NCBI RefSeq assembly: GCF_036967205.1
Contig: NZ_CP146022.1
Span: forward strand, 2,480,001-2,544,000
From: Streptomyces sp. Q6
GTDB taxonomy: Bacteria; Actinomycetota; Actinomycetes; Streptomycetales; Streptomycetaceae
DNA length: 64,000 bases
Direction of reading: 5' to 3'
Under the pieces are notes generated by a model. That model did not search any database, had not been told where the DNA came from, and saw only the letters and a list, made by a program, of their open reading frames with translations. Numbering within the stretch: the stretch's first letter is position 1; each line of letters begins with the position of its first letter. The translations under genes were made by a program, and so were the position numbers. Positions 16,910 to 25,771 of this stretch are shown here, piece after piece.

Positions 16910-19900
16910 TCACAGCAGGGCGGTGGCCTCCTCCACGGAGAGGCCGCCGCCCTCGGCGTACGCCCGCTCGTACGCGGCGTCGCCGAGCAGCTCGCGCGCC
17001 CCGGACTCGGCCTGCTCGCGCCAGCGGCGCTCCATCGAGTTGCGGACGTGCCGCGCGGGCAGGGCCGCGTCGGAGGCGCCGACGAGCCGGGCCGCCGCCT
17101 CCGCGTCGCCGGGCCCTGAGCGCAGGACGAGGGCGCGGGCTCCGGTGAGCAGATGCAGCGCCGACAGGTGCGGCATGATCACCAGGGACAGCGCGTCCGT
17201 GGACAGCTCCAGCGCGGTCCGCGTCCGGCGCAGCGCGTCCGCCGCCAGCCCCTCGATGACATCGACCATGGCCTCCATGCCGGTGGTCATGCCGCGGAAG
17301 AAGAGGAAGTCCATCACCTTGAACTCGTCGCGCAGCAGCGCGAGTTGCTCGCGGGCCTCGACCGTGCGGCCGGTGGCGGAGAGCCGGGCGACCAGGAACA
17401 TCCGGGCGGCGGGCCAGGCCTCGTTCGTGTGCCGCGTCTCCGGCTGGAGCACCTCCCACAGGAGCGCTTCGCCGCGCTCACCTTCGCCCTCCTCGATCAG
17501 CACCTGGCCGATCCTGACCTGGAGGATCGCGGACTGGGCGTGGGCACCCATGTCCTCGGCGAGCTCCCTGGCCCGGCGGTAGTCGGCGGCCGCGTCCTGG
17601 AACCGGCCCAGCCGCTCGTACGCCTCGCCGCGCGCGGAGAGCCCTTCGGCGACGCCCCAGGCGTCCCCGAGTTCACTGAAGATCTCGATTGCCTCGTCGG
17701 CGTCGGCGAGGCCGCCCTCGGCCCATTCGCCGCGGTTGGCCGAGACGTTGGCCCGCAGCTGGAGGATGAGCCCGAGCTCCCACCGGTAGCCGAGGTCGCG
17801 GCAGGTGCGGACGGTCCGGTCGGTGAGCCCGCGCAGGTCGTCGAGGCGGCCGGACATCATCACGGCGAAGTACCAGAAGCTGCCGGGCGGGCGGCAGGCC
17901 TGTGGCAGCTCGGGGCGGTAGGCCTCGGTGATCGCGCGCAGCGTGGCCTGTCCCTCCTCGTTCTGCCACATCTCCAACTCCTGGTCCATGTAGGCGAGTC
18001 GGGAGAGCTGGACCTCGCGGCGCGCCTCGTCGAGCAGGTCCCCGGTGAGCGGCGGCGGGACATCGGTGCAGCGCTGGTGCAGCGGCGGGGCGACCCGCAC
18101 CGGGCCCGCGAACGGGTCGGGGCCGAGCGCCGCGGCCTCCCGCGACCAGGTGCGGGCCTCGGTGCGCAGGTCCCGCATGTGCCAGAACCAGCACAGCGAC
18201 AGGACGAGGCAGAGCGCCTCCTGCTCGTCCCGGGTGGCGATGGCGCGACGCAGGGCGGTGCGCAGGTTCTCGTAGTCCCGCTCGATGCGGGCGATACCGG
18301 CGCGCTGCTGTCCGCCGCGGAGCAACGGGTCGGTGGTGCGGGCGAGTTCGCGGTAGTACGTGAGGTGCGCGCGCTCGGCGCCGGGCCGGTCACCGGCCTC
18401 GTCGAGCCGGTCGCCCGCGTACTCGGCGACGGTCTCCAGGAGCCGGTAGCGCATCGCCCCGTCGGCACCCTCGCCGCCGTCGGGTGCGGCGACCACGAGC
18501 GACTTGTCGACGAGGGAGCCGAGCACGTCGAGCGCCTCGGGCCCGCACACCGCCTCGGCGGCGGCCAGGTCGCAGCCGCCGCTGAACACGGACAGCCGGG
18601 CGAGGGCGGCGCGCTCCGGATCGTCGAGCAGGTCCCAGGACCAGTCGACGACGGCGCGCAGGGTCTGCTGGCGGGGCAGCGCGGTGCGGGCGCCCGAGGT
18701 GAGCAGCCGGAACCGGTCGTCGAGGCGATCGGCGATCTGGCGCGGGGTGAGCATCCGCAGCCGGGCCGCGGCGAGTTCGATGGCGAGCGGCAGCCCGTCG
18801 AGGCGGCGGCAGATCTCGGCGACGGCGTCCGCGGTCGCGGGGCTCTGGTCGACGGTGAACCCGGGCCGCACGGCGGCGCCCCGCTCGCCGAACAGACGCA
18901 GCGCGTACGGCTCGGGCAGCGGCTCCACCGGGTACAGCAACTCGCCCGGTACGCCGAGGGGTTCGCGGCTGGTGGCGAGCACGGTGACGCCGGGGCAGCG
19001 CGCGAGGAGGTGATCGGCGAGTGCGGCTGCGGCGGCGATGACGTGCTCGCAGTTGTCGAGGATGACCAGCATCCGGCGGCCCGCGCAGTGCTCCACGAGC
19101 CGCACCAGCGGGTCGTCGCCCTGCCGCTCGGAGGCGACGCGCAGCTCCTCCGCGCCGGCGCCGCGCAGCACCGTCTCGCGGGCACCGAGCGCGCTGACGA
19201 CGGCCTCCGCGACGGCGTCCGGGTCACCCACGGGCGCGAGTTCGGCGAGCCAGACCCCGTCCGGCAGCGTGTCGGCCATGCCCTCGGCCGCTTCCTGCGA
19301 CAGCCGGGTCTTGCCGGCGCCGCCGGGGCCGAGCAGCGTCACCAGGCGGGTGCGGGCCAGCTCGGCGCGGAGCGCGTCGAGGTCGTCGACGCGGCCGACG
19401 AAGGAGGTGAGGCGGGCGCGCAGGTTGCCGGGCGGCGCCTTCGGGGGCACCGGCGCAGGGGCTGCGGGGCTCTCGGCGGGGGCGAGCAACTCGCCGTACA
19501 GGGCGCGCAGTTCGGGCCCGGGGTCGGTGCCGAGCGCCTCCGCGAGCCCGCGCCGTATCTCCTCGTACGCGGCCAGCGCCTCGGCGGCCCGGCCCGCGTC
19601 GCGCAGCGCGCGCAGGCGCAGGGTCTGGAGCGGCTCGTCCAGCGGGTGCGCGTCGCACAGCGCGGTCAGTTCGGGCAGCGCCTCCTCGGCCCGGCCGAGC
19701 GCGAGGTGCGCCGCGAGGCGGGTGCGCAGCGCGTCCAGGTGCCGGGTGTCCCAGCGGACGGCGTCGGCGGTGCGGTCGGGCAGGTCGGCGAGGGCCGGCC
19801 CGCGCCACAGGGCGAGGGCGTCGTCGAGCACGTCGACGGCCTTGCCCGGGTTGCCGTCGGCGAGGGCGCGGGCACCGTCGCCGGTGAGCCGCTCGAACCG

Positions 19901-20194
19901 GAAGAGGTCGATGTCGTCGGCCCCGGCCGCGAGCCGGTAGCCGCCGTCGACGGAGCCGATCGCGTCGGCCCCGAGCGCGCGCCGGAGCCGTCCCACGAGG
20001 GCTTGCAGGGCACCGGCCGCGTCGGCGGGCGGCTCGGTGCCCCACACCTCGTCGACCAGGACGCTCGCAGGGACCGTGCGGCCCGGCCTGAGCGCGAGCA
20101 CCGTGAGCAGGGCACGCAGCCGGGCCCCGCCGACGGGGACGGCCGTGCCGTCGTCGCGGAGCGCTTGGGTGGTGCCGAGGATGCGGTAGCGCAC
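16910..20194 (-). CDS. AfsR-like SARP regulator with NB-ARC ATPase and TPR domains
   Basis: A 1094-residue pathway-type activator. Residues 1-95 are an OmpR-like winged helix (RYRILGTTQALRDDG, LRALLTVLALRPG); about 100-245 is the bacterial transcriptional activator domain; 289-296 is Walker A (GPGGAGKT) of a STAND NTPase with Walker B MLVILDNCEH. The remainder is helical TPR-like repeats. GTG 20194 has GGGGAG upstream, within the end of the DUF6578 gene. It is convergent with the DrrAB-type exporter whose promoter carries 11-bp heptamer repeats, so it probably controls that operon (inference). It could also act on distant biosynthetic genes. Confidence 0.9.
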   Translation of the reverse strand: MRYRILGTTQALRDDGTAVPVGGARLRALLTVLALRPGRTVPASVLVDEVWGTEPPADAAGALQALVGRLRRALGADAIGSVDGGYRLAAGADDIDLFRFERLTGDGARALADGNPGKAVDVLDDALALWRGPALADLPDRTADAVRWDTRHLDALRTRLAAHLALGRAEEALPELTALCDAHPLDEPLQTLRLRALRDAGRAAEALAAYEEIRRGLAEALGTDPGPELRALYGELLAPAESPAAPAPVPPKAPPGNLRARLTSFVGRVDDLDALRAELARTRLVTLLGPGGAGKTRLSQEAAEGMADTLPDGVWLAELAPVGDPDAVAEAVVSALGARETVLRGAGAEELRVASERQGDDPLVRLVEHCAGRRMLVILDNCEHVIAAAAALADHLLARCPGVTVLATSREPLGVPGELLYPVEPLPEPYALRLFGERGAAVRPGFTVDQSPATADAVAEICRRLDGLPLAIELAAARLRMLTPRQIADRLDDRFRLLTSGARTALPRQQTLRAVVDWSWDLLDDPERAALARLSVFSGGCDLAAAEAVCGPEALDVLGSLVDKSLVVAAPDGGEGADGAMRYRLLETVAEYAGDRLDEAGDRPGAERAHLTYYRELARTTDPLLRGGQQRAGIARIERDYENLRTALRRAIATRDEQEALCLVLSLCWFWHMRDLRTEARTWSREAAALGPDPFAGPVRVAPPLHQRCTDVPPPLTGDLLDEARREVQLSRLAYMDQELEMWQNEEGQATLRAITEAYRPELPQACRPPGSFWYFAVMMSGRLDDLRGLTDRTVRTCRDLGYRWELGLILQLRANVSANRGEWAEGGLADADEAIEIFSELGDAWGVAEGLSARGEAYERLGRFQDAAADYRRARELAEDMGAHAQSAILQVRIGQVLIEEGEGERGEALLWEVLQPETRHTNEAWPAARMFLVARLSATGRTVEAREQLALLRDEFKVMDFLFFRGMTTGMEAMVDVIEGLAADALRRTRTALELSTDALSLVIMPHLSALHLLTGARALVLRSGPGDAEAAARLVGASDAALPARHVRNSMERRWREQAESGARELLGDAAYERAYAEGGGLSVEEATALL

Positions 20195-20198
20195 GGGC

Positions 20199-20737
20199 CT
20201 ATTCTCCCCGCTCGTGCGAGGACCCGTCCCCGGGGACGTCCAGGACGACGAGAGCCCCGTCGTCCCGGCGCGTCCGGCCCTCGGCGCCGAACCACTTCGG
20301 GCAGGCGTCCACCGTGCGCAGCCACCGCTCCCCCGGCACCGGCTGGTACGTGGTGCTGTCCGGCGACACCGGCGCGTAGCCGCGGGTCAGGATGCGGACC
20401 GACCGGACCCGGCCGGCCGCCGGGGCCACCGCCCGGAGTGCCGCTCGACGCTGAGCAGTCCGGTCACGGCGATCCGGTGCGGCGGGCGGCGGAGCGAGCC
20501 GTGCAGCGCCGCGTCGAGCCCGCCGTCGCGGACCACGGGCCAGGATCCTGCGTCGTCGTCCGCGACGGTGCGCACCGGTCCCTCGACGGAGCCGAGCCAC
20601 TCCTCCCACTCCGCCGCGTCGGACAACCGCGCCCTCGGCGTGATCATCAGGGGCAGCTCCACCGCGTCGCCCACGGAGAAGGGCGTGCCGCAGCACTCCA
20701 TCTGCCAACTCTCGTACCACACCGTCCACGACGTCAT
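20199..20737 (-). CDS. DUF6578-like protein, frameshifted
   Basis: The N-terminal half, from ATG 20737 (MTSWTVWYESWQMECCGTPF), is recognisable as a Streptomyces DUF6578 protein. Around 20425-20435 the reading frame must move to -1 to continue with GRVRSVRILTRGYAPVSPD and a conserved VDACPKWFGAEG segment, ending at 20199. The span is 539 bases (3n+2), as if one base were missing in the GC-rich CGGGCGGTGGCCCCGG stretch. The product is about 179 residues if repaired. It lies four bases upstream of the SARP gene on the same strand. Function unknown; CECC-like cysteines may bind metal. Confidence 0.65.
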
Positions 20738-20844
20738 GGGGTCCACCCTGTCCGGAACTCCCCGGGCACCGCGACACGTTTCCCGTGCGGGGCGGGTACG
20801 TTCATTGACGCCACACGACCAGCGACCTCGGGGAGCACCACTCC

Positions 20845-21645
20845 ATGACCACCGCCACATCCCGACGCGGCGACAGCAGGATCAGCCCCGTCTTCCTCGG
20901 CATCGCCGCGATCACGGCCGTGTCCGGCTGGGCGGTGTGGACGGACTACGCCGCGCAACCGGGCTTCGCCGTGTTCCTGTTCGTGACGGCGGCGTGGGTG
21001 GTCTCGCTGTGTCTGCACGAGTACGCGCACGCGCGCACGGCGCTGCACAGCGGCGACATCTCGATCGGCGCGAAGGGCTATCTCACCCTGAACCCGCTGA
21101 AGTACACGCACGCCCTGCTCAGCATCGTGCTCCCGGTGATCTTCGTGATCATGGGCGGGATCGGTCTTCCCGGCGGCGCCGTCTTCATCGAGCGGGGCCG
21201 CATCCAGGGCCGCTGGAAGCACAGCCTGATCTCGGCGGCGGGGCCCCTGACGAACGTGCTGTTCGCGGTGGTCTGCACGGCCCCGTTCTGGCTGCACGCG
21301 CTGGACGGCGTGCCGGACACGTTCCGCTACGCGCTGGCGTTCCTGGCGCTGCTCCAGGTGACGGCCGCGATCCTGAACTCCCTGCCGGTGCCGGGTCTCG
21401 ACGGCTACGGGGTGATCGAGCCGTGGCTCTCGTACAACGTCAAGCGGCAGGTGGAGCCGTTCGCGCCGTTCGGGCTGCTCGCCGTGTTCGCGGTGCTGTG
21501 GATCCCGGAGGTGAACCAGTGGTTCTTCGACGCGATCGACGCGGTGCTGCGCTCGCTGGGCGTCACCGAGCGGGACACGTACTGGGGTCAGCGGTTCTAC
21601 CGCTTCTGGGAGGGCACTCCGGAGATCCCGGTGGTCACGCAGTAG
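20845..21645 (+). CDS. Site-2 protease-like (M50) membrane metalloprotease
   Basis: A 266-residue integral membrane protein. The zinc motif HEYAH (His58-Glu59, His62) lies in the second helix, and the third ligand motif NSLPVPGLDG lies in a later helix, as in the site-2 protease family that cleaves substrates inside the bilayer. GGGGAG precedes the ATG by ten bases. It is divergent from the DUF6578-SARP pair, and its last 11 bases overlap the small membrane protein gene on the other strand. Substrate unknown; anti-sigma factors are typical for the family. Confidence 0.88.
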   Translation: MTTATSRRGDSRISPVFLGIAAITAVSGWAVWTDYAAQPGFAVFLFVTAAWVVSLCLHEYAHARTALHSGDISIGAKGYLTLNPLKYTHALLSIVLPVIFVIMGGIGLPGGAVFIERGRIQGRWKHSLISAAGPLTNVLFAVVCTAPFWLHALDGVPDTFRYALAFLALLQVTAAILNSLPVPGLDGYGVIEPWLSYNVKRQVEPFAPFGLLAVFAVLWIPEVNQWFFDAIDAVLRSLGVTERDTYWGQRFYRFWEGTPEIPVVTQ

Positions 21646-21850
21646 AAGCGGCCTGTCCCGCCCGCTCCTCGTCGGCCTGCGCGGCCTTGTCGAGCTTCGC
21701 CTTGCGCACGTAGAACCACGTCATGTTGGACGTGATCCCCGCGATCAGCACCCACACGATCCCGAGGAAGCTGCCCTGGACGAACGACACGACGGCCGCA
21801 GCGACGGCGAGCAGGCAGACGAGGAAGGCGAAGAGGGCGATGCGGGGCAT
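21635..21850 (-). CDS. Small two-helix membrane protein
   Basis: 71 residues with two hydrophobic segments (LFAFLVCLLAVAAAVVSFV and FLGIVWVLIAGITSNMTWF) and a charged, Ala-rich tail (KAKLDKAAQADEERAG). It resembles small conserved actinobacterial membrane proteins without a known role. It overlaps the end of the convergent protease gene by 11 bases. Confidence 0.65.
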   Translation of the reverse strand: MPRIALFAFLVCLLAVAAAVVSFVQGSFLGIVWVLIAGITSNMTWFYVRKAKLDKAAQADEERAGQAASTA

Positions 21851-21970
21851 GGGGTCGGCTCCAATGCGGGCACGTACGGCACGGCGGTGTTCGCCGACCA
21901 GTGTCCCCCATGCCCCGTCCGCGCCTGAACGCGACCCGTACGTGGCGGTATGTCCTGACTGCCCGTGCGG

Positions 21971-22693
21971 CTACACGTCCGTGACGCGCAGACCGGCGTG
22001 GGCCTTGTAGCGGCGGTTGACCGAGATCAGGTTGGCGACCAGGGACTCGACCTGGTGGGCGTTGCGCAGCCGGCCGGAGAAGACGCCGCGCATGCCGGGG
22101 ATGCGGGCCGCGAGGGCCTGGACCAGGTCCGTGTCGGCGCGGCTCTCGCCGAGGACCATCACGTCCGTGTCGATCTCCTCGATCTCCGGGTCGGCGAGCA
22201 GCACGGCGGAGAGGTGGTGGAAGGCGGCGGTGACGCGGGAGTCGGGCAGCAGGGCGGCGGCCTGTTCGGCGGCGCTGCCCTCCTCCGGCTTCAGGGCGTA
22301 GGCGCCCTTCTTGTCGAAGCCGAGCGGGTTGACGCAGTCGACGACGAGCTTGCCCGCGAGGTCCTCGCGCAGCGCTTCCAGGGTGGCTCCGTGGCCGTCC
22401 CACGGCACGGCGACGATCACGATGTCGCTGCGCCGGGCGCACTCGGCGTTGTCGGCGCCCTCGATGCCGAGGCCGTGCTCGTTGAGTTCCTCGGCCGCGG
22501 CCTGCGCGCGCTCGGCGGCGCGGGAGCCGAGGATCACCTTCTGGCCCGCGCGGGCGAAGCGGTAGGCGAGGCCCTTGCCCTGGGGTCCGGTGCCACCGAG
22601 CACGCCGACGACGAGCCCGGAGACGTCGGGCAGGTCCCAGGGGTCCTTGGCGGGGGCCTTCGGGGCGCTCTGTGCGCTGTCACTGGTAGTCAT
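21971..22693 (-). CDS. npdG: NADPH-dependent F420 reductase
   Basis: A 240-residue soluble enzyme that transfers hydride between NADPH and coenzyme F420. The Rossmann signature is VVGVLGGTGPQGKGLAYRFA, followed by ILGSR for NADPH phosphate binding and VIVAVPWDGH, all characteristic of the F420-dependent NADP reductase family. The C-terminus NRRYKAHAGLRVTDV is typical. It supplies reduced F420 for secondary-metabolite oxidoreductases in Streptomyces. Confidence 0.93.
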   Translation of the reverse strand: MTTSDSAQSAPKAPAKDPWDLPDVSGLVVGVLGGTGPQGKGLAYRFARAGQKVILGSRAAERAQAAAEELNEHGLGIEGADNAECARRSDIVIVAVPWDGHGATLEALREDLAGKLVVDCVNPLGFDKKGAYALKPEEGSAAEQAAALLPDSRVTAAFHHLSAVLLADPEIEEIDTDVMVLGESRADTDLVQALAARIPGMRGVFSGRLRNAHQVESLVANLISVNRRYKAHAGLRVTDV

Positions 22694-22706
22694 GCAGCGA
22701 CCCTAC

Positions 22707-23090
22707 TCATGCGTACGGGACTCGTGCGTACGGGCCGGTGGGCGCGGCCACCGGGATCCGGCGGAAGGTGATCGTCTCGTACGGGGAGAAGTCCCCGGTC
22801 TCGTGGAGGAGGCCGACGGCGCCGTCGGTGGAGCGGCGCACCACGACGGCGATGTCTTGGTGGTCCTCGCGGGAGCCCCTGCGGCCCTCGCGGAAGGCGA
22901 AGAAAGTACTGCCGGGCGCGCGGACCACGGCGGGGCTACGGAAACTGGCGTAGCCCTCCTCCCCCGCGCGGAACGGCACGGACGTCTCGGGCGTCGCTCG
23001 GTGCTCCGCTGTGACGGACCTGCTCCCCATGCTTCCCGCTGAAGGTGACTGCGCGTGAACTTCGGTTGCCCTAAGGTCCGTTCGGTCCAC
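22707..23090 (-). pseudogene. Sialidase remnant with large internal deletion
   Basis: The 127-residue open frame joins the two ends of a bacterial sialidase. The N-terminal block (ASFRSPAVVRAPGSTFFAF, then a Gly-Ser-Arg-rich loop, DIAVVVRRSTDG) matches the FRIP/arginine motif and first Asp-box strand. The C-terminal block (GLLHETGDFSPYETITFRRI) matches the end of the beta-propeller. Several hundred residues of the propeller are missing between RRSTDG and GLLHETGDF, with no frame break. No signal peptide is present. It is presumably inactive. It lies 14 bp upstream of npdG on the same strand. Confidence 0.6.
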
Positions 23091-23223
23091 CCGATCCGGG
23101 CAGCAGCGGGCCGCCCGTCCACCGGCGTACGGGAATCGGTACCGCCTTCTTGCGGATACGCCCTGCGCTCCGCAACCGTGGCGGCCCTACCCTGAGTCAT
23201 CACGGCCGAACGGGGGTCGCGGC

Positions 23224-25752
23224 ATGATGGACGATCAGGTCACGCTGAAGGCTGCGGAGTTGATGCGGGACGGGCCGGGGGTGCTCGTCCTGTACGGGGA
23301 GCCGGGCATCGGCAAGTTCCAGGCGGCGCGCGCCGTCGCGGCGCGGGTGCTCGCGGGACACCACGAGAACGGGCGGGCCGGACAGGACGGACAGCTGCTC
23401 GAACTGCGGATGAACTCGTGGGAGGCGGGCGGCGCCCGCTACAACCTCCTTGAGTTGTTGCGGGAGTTGGACGCGCAGCCGTCGCGGCCGTGGGATCTGA
23501 GCGACGCCGAGCTGCGGGAGCTGTACCGCCTGGCGACGGAGCACGTGCCGGTCGTGCTGCTGCTCGACGAGATCGACCGGTGGCACGGCAGCGGCACGGA
23601 CTATCTGCTGCCCGCCGGGCGCGCCTCCCTCGTCATCGCCAGTTGCGCGGCCGAGCTGTCGCGGCGGGAGCTGGCGGAGAGCGGCCTCGATCCGGCCCAG
23701 GTGCACCAGGCACGGGTCACCGGGCCCGGCGCCGACTGGAGCCGGGGCGAGTTCGCGAAGGTGGCCCGGCCCGGTCCCGTGGTGCCGCAGCGTCCCGAGC
23801 GGATGGACGAGCTGGTCGAGCTGTGCCACGACCGGCCGCTCGCGGTGAAGCTCGCCGCCGGCCTGTACGCGCACCACGAGACGTGGACGGCGCGGCAGGT
23901 CGTGGACCTGGCCCGGCTGTCCCCTTCGGAGGACGTCACGGACATCACCCAGCAGCTCCTCGACCGGGTCTACGACCGGCTGCCCGGGGACGAGCGGCAT
24001 CTGTTCGACCTGCTGGCGCTCTCCACCCGGGCGACCGTCGCGGGGGCGTCCGGGGTGACGGCGCAGAGTCTGCGCGAGCGGCCCGGCGAGCCGCCCCGGC
24101 TCTCCGTGGACGAGGGGCTGCGGTCGCTGGCGCGACGCGGTCTGCTGGAGCCGCTGGACACCGACAGCTACCGGCTGAGTCCGTCGGTGCAGCGCTTCGT
24201 CCTGGACCGGCGCAAGCAGCACGAGCCGGCGGACCCGGCGGAACAGAACCTGGCGGAGGCGTTCCGCCGGTTCATGGCGACCATCCCCGAACTGCCGCGG
24301 ATGCCCCTGGAGAACGGCTCGATCGAACAGCTCCTCGCGCGCGCCGACCGGCTCGGCCCGCTGGACGCGCGGGAGACCTGCGCCCTGGCGGCCGACCTCT
24401 GCGACCACCTGGTGCAACAGCGCGCCTCGCTGGTCCTCGCGATGCTGCACTACGTCGTCCAGCAGTTCGCCCGCGACGTACGACGGCTGCTCGAACTGCC
24501 CGTGCACGGCGCCCTGGGCGTCCTCGACCGCAAGTCCGGGCATCTGTCGCACGCCCGGCACCGGCTGCTGTGGGTGCGCGAGCGGTACGCGGAGCTGGGG
24601 TACACCCTCCTGGAGGCCCGCACCCTGCGGCAGATCGGTGTCGCCTGCTACCACGCGGGCGAACTGCGCACGGCGGCCTGCTATCTGCGCCGGGCCGACG
24701 ATCTGGCCGTCGCGCACGGCCATGAGCGCGAACGCCCCTGGGTGTTACGGGTGTTGGGCGCGGTCTACAACGACATGGGCCGCCTGGACGAGGCGAAGCG
24801 GGTTCTGGGCGAGTCGGTGGACCTGCACGAGCGCGCGGGCAACGCGCTGGGCGCCGCCTGGGCGCGCGCGTTCCTCGCCACCTCGCTGCTCCTGTCCCAC
24901 CGCACCGACGAGGCGCACGTCGAACTGGCGCAGGCCCGCGGTGTCTTCGACCGCGAGCTGCCGAAGATCCATTTCGCGCACGCCTGGGCCGATCTGGTGG
25001 AGGGCCGCGAGATGTGGCAGAGCGGCAGCCACGACCAGGCCGTCGAGCTGCTGCGCGAGAGCCGCAACCGCTCGATGGAGCTGAACGAACCCCTGGGCGA
25101 GGGCTGGGCCGCGCTCGAACTGGGCCGCAGGGAGCGCGAGCGGGGCCGCCTGCTCGACGCGCGCACCGTGCTGCACGGCGCGCAGGGGAACTTCCGCGGC
25201 ATGGACAACCGGCTCGGCCTCGCCTGGGTCGCGTACGAACTGGCCCTGCTGCCGACCGATATGACGTCGTGCCAGACACTCCTGGAGAAGGCGGCCGCCG
25301 AGTTCGACATGTGCGGCGAGGCGCGCGGGCTCACCCTCGCGCGGCGGCAGCTGGAGCGGCTCGTACGCGGCGAGCGGCTCGACCCGGACGACGACGGGAC
25401 CCCGTTCCCCGACCCGGGGCCCACCGCGGGCTGCTATCTGACGGTGCGCCGGGTGCCGCCGGTCGTCCACCAGGGGACCACCGTGCGGGTCGGCGTCTAT
25501 CTGGACCTGGCGGTGCAGGAGGCGCTGCGGGCGAGCCGGCACGGGGTGTGCCGGGTGGTGGCCGTGGCGCCGCGCGCGACGGTCGAGCCGACGGCCCGGC
25601 TGCTCGACCCGCACGACCGGCACTGGCCGGTCCGGCTGGAGTTCACGGTGCGGCGCGCGGAGCCGGGCCCGCAGGAACTGCGGTTCCTCGTACTGAACGA
25701 AGCGGCCGGGACGCTGCTTCAGGACATCGAAGCAAGGCTGGACATGCACTGA
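23224..25752 (+). CDS. P-loop (STAND-like) ATPase with TPR repeats, conflict-module sensor
   Basis: An 842-residue protein. Residues 25-32 are a Walker A-like GEPGIGKF, with Phe where Ser/Thr normally binds Mg; Walker B is VVLLLDEID. A helical, TPR-like region follows (about 430-700: repeated Ala/Leu/Glu helices such as ACYLRRADDLAVAHGHER). A beta-rich C-terminal domain (about 735-842) starts YLTVRRVPPVVHQG. Codon 508 (24745-24747) is TTA, the only one I noticed in the window, implying dependence on the bldA tRNA. The CHAT protease gene starts 20 bp downstream. I infer a sensor or scaffold for that protease; there is no direct functional evidence. Confidence 0.8.
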   Translation: MMDDQVTLKAAELMRDGPGVLVLYGEPGIGKFQAARAVAARVLAGHHENGRAGQDGQLLELRMNSWEAGGARYNLLELLRELDAQPSRPWDLSDAELRELYRLATEHVPVVLLLDEIDRWHGSGTDYLLPAGRASLVIASCAAELSRRELAESGLDPAQVHQARVTGPGADWSRGEFAKVARPGPVVPQRPERMDELVELCHDRPLAVKLAAGLYAHHETWTARQVVDLARLSPSEDVTDITQQLLDRVYDRLPGDERHLFDLLALSTRATVAGASGVTAQSLRERPGEPPRLSVDEGLRSLARRGLLEPLDTDSYRLSPSVQRFVLDRRKQHEPADPAEQNLAEAFRRFMATIPELPRMPLENGSIEQLLARADRLGPLDARETCALAADLCDHLVQQRASLVLAMLHYVVQQFARDVRRLLELPVHGALGVLDRKSGHLSHARHRLLWVRERYAELGYTLLEARTLRQIGVACYHAGELRTAACYLRRADDLAVAHGHERERPWVLRVLGAVYNDMGRLDEAKRVLGESVDLHERAGNALGAAWARAFLATSLLLSHRTDEAHVELAQARGVFDRELPKIHFAHAWADLVEGREMWQSGSHDQAVELLRESRNRSMELNEPLGEGWAALELGRRERERGRLLDARTVLHGAQGNFRGMDNRLGLAWVAYELALLPTDMTSCQTLLEKAAAEFDMCGEARGLTLARRQLERLVRGERLDPDDDGTPFPDPGPTAGCYLTVRRVPPVVHQGTTVRVGVYLDLAVQEALRASRHGVCRVVAVAPRATVEPTARLLDPHDRHWPVRLEFTVRRAEPGPQELRFLVLNEAAGTLLQDIEARLDMH

Positions 25753-25771
25753 CACGAAGCGAGTCGCGCCC

